In this document: piece after piece, positions 14,092 to 14,166 of the stretch
Layout: each line of letters opens with the position of its first letter
Position numbering within the stretch: the stretch's first letter is position 1
Translations under genes and position numbers: made by a program
The notes under the pieces: generated by a model
The model's input: only the letters and a program-made list of their open reading frames with translations
What the model was told of the DNA's origin: nothing
The model's database searches: none
Assembly: GCA_050262775.1 (NCBI GenBank)
Contig: JBLNEO010000066.1
Location: 1-14,166 of the forward strand
Length of the DNA: 14,166 nucleotides
Direction of reading: 5' to 3'
From: DATHTC01 sp050262775
Lineage (GTDB): Bacteria > Actinomycetota > Thermoleophilia > Gaiellales > Gaiellaceae

Positions 14092-14166
14092 AGCCCGAGG
14101 TGCCGCGCGACCACCATGCGCTGAACGGCTGCGCACGCCGGTGCCAGGCTGAAGCCAGGCACCGGA
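14088..14166 (-). CDS. Possible C-terminal end of a convergent gene (partial)
   Basis: On the minus strand a frame is open from the window edge to TAG at 14090-14088, which overlaps the kelch stop in a CTAG, a frequent arrangement for convergent genes. The readable end is PGFSLAPACAAVQRMVVARHLGL, and 21 of 25 third positions are G or C. Only about 25 residues are visible, too few to name a family. The same bases contain the palindrome at 14138-14165, so coding is uncertain. Confidence 0.25.
   Translation of the reverse strand, partial: PVPGFSLAPACAAVQRMVVARHLGL
14138..14165. repeat. Palindromic hairpin at the window edge
   Basis: CCGGTGCC (14138-14145) and GGCACCGG (14158-14165) form an 8-bp stem. 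Inside, after an A-A mismatch, GGC and GCC (14147-14149, 14154-14156) pair around a TGAA loop. It lies 47 bases after the kelch stop, so it could end the opp-kelch transcript. Its compact, nearly symmetrical form also resembles a dispersed palindromic repeat. Any T-run or second copy would lie beyond the window. Confidence 0.5.

Overview
The window is ordinary bacterial chromosome with very high G+C and a strong preference for G or C at third codon positions. Nine of the thirteen complete genes called start with GTG. Together with the gene families present, this suggests a high-GC actinomycete; a deep-branching Thermoleophilia (Gaiellales/Solirubrobacterales) type genome is my best guess, but that is an impression from style and not a phylogenetic result. 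No rRNA, tRNA, CRISPR array, insertion sequence or phage gene is visible.

Layout. (1) 1-239: the C-terminal, Lys/Pro-rich tail of a protein that begins outside the window, followed by a GC-rich hairpin and a candidate promoter. (2) 409-5238, plus strand: a closely packed series of a small membrane protein, a HisC-type PLP aminotransferase, an MFS exporter-like protein, the G3E GTPase MeaB, and threonine ammonia-lyase with an ACT domain. Gaps are 11 and 10 bp, and two junctions overlap (GTGA between hisC and MFS, 38 bp between meaB and the lyase). The last pair makes metabolic sense: threonine gives 2-oxobutyrate, which can become propionyl-CoA and then methylmalonyl-CoA, whose B12-dependent mutase MeaB protects. 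(3) 5214-7332, minus strand: a GTG-started MBL-fold/double-rhodanese protein of the persulfide dioxygenase-sulfurtransferase kind, an alpha/beta hydrolase overlapping its end by 43 bp, and a possible 66-residue protein joined by a GTGA overlap and running 25 bp into the convergent lyase gene. (4) 7333-7579: a divergent control region with four copies of a TGCGAACC-like octamer, two of them in a perfect 10-bp tandem register. (5) 7580-13144, plus strand: a complete family-5 peptide ABC importer in the order binding lipoprotein, two permeases, two ATPases, with a long stem-loop between the binding protein and the first permease. (6) 13156-14091: an exported or membrane-anchored six-repeat kelch propeller protein 11 bp behind the last ATPase, apparently in the same transcript. 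(7) 14092-14166: a palindromic hairpin at the window edge that may instead lie in the end of a convergent gene.

I found no clearly new multi-gene system. The best leads are the octamer cluster, the oppA-oppB stem-loop, the tiny overlapping gene behind the hydrolase, and the kelch protein attached to the peptide importer.
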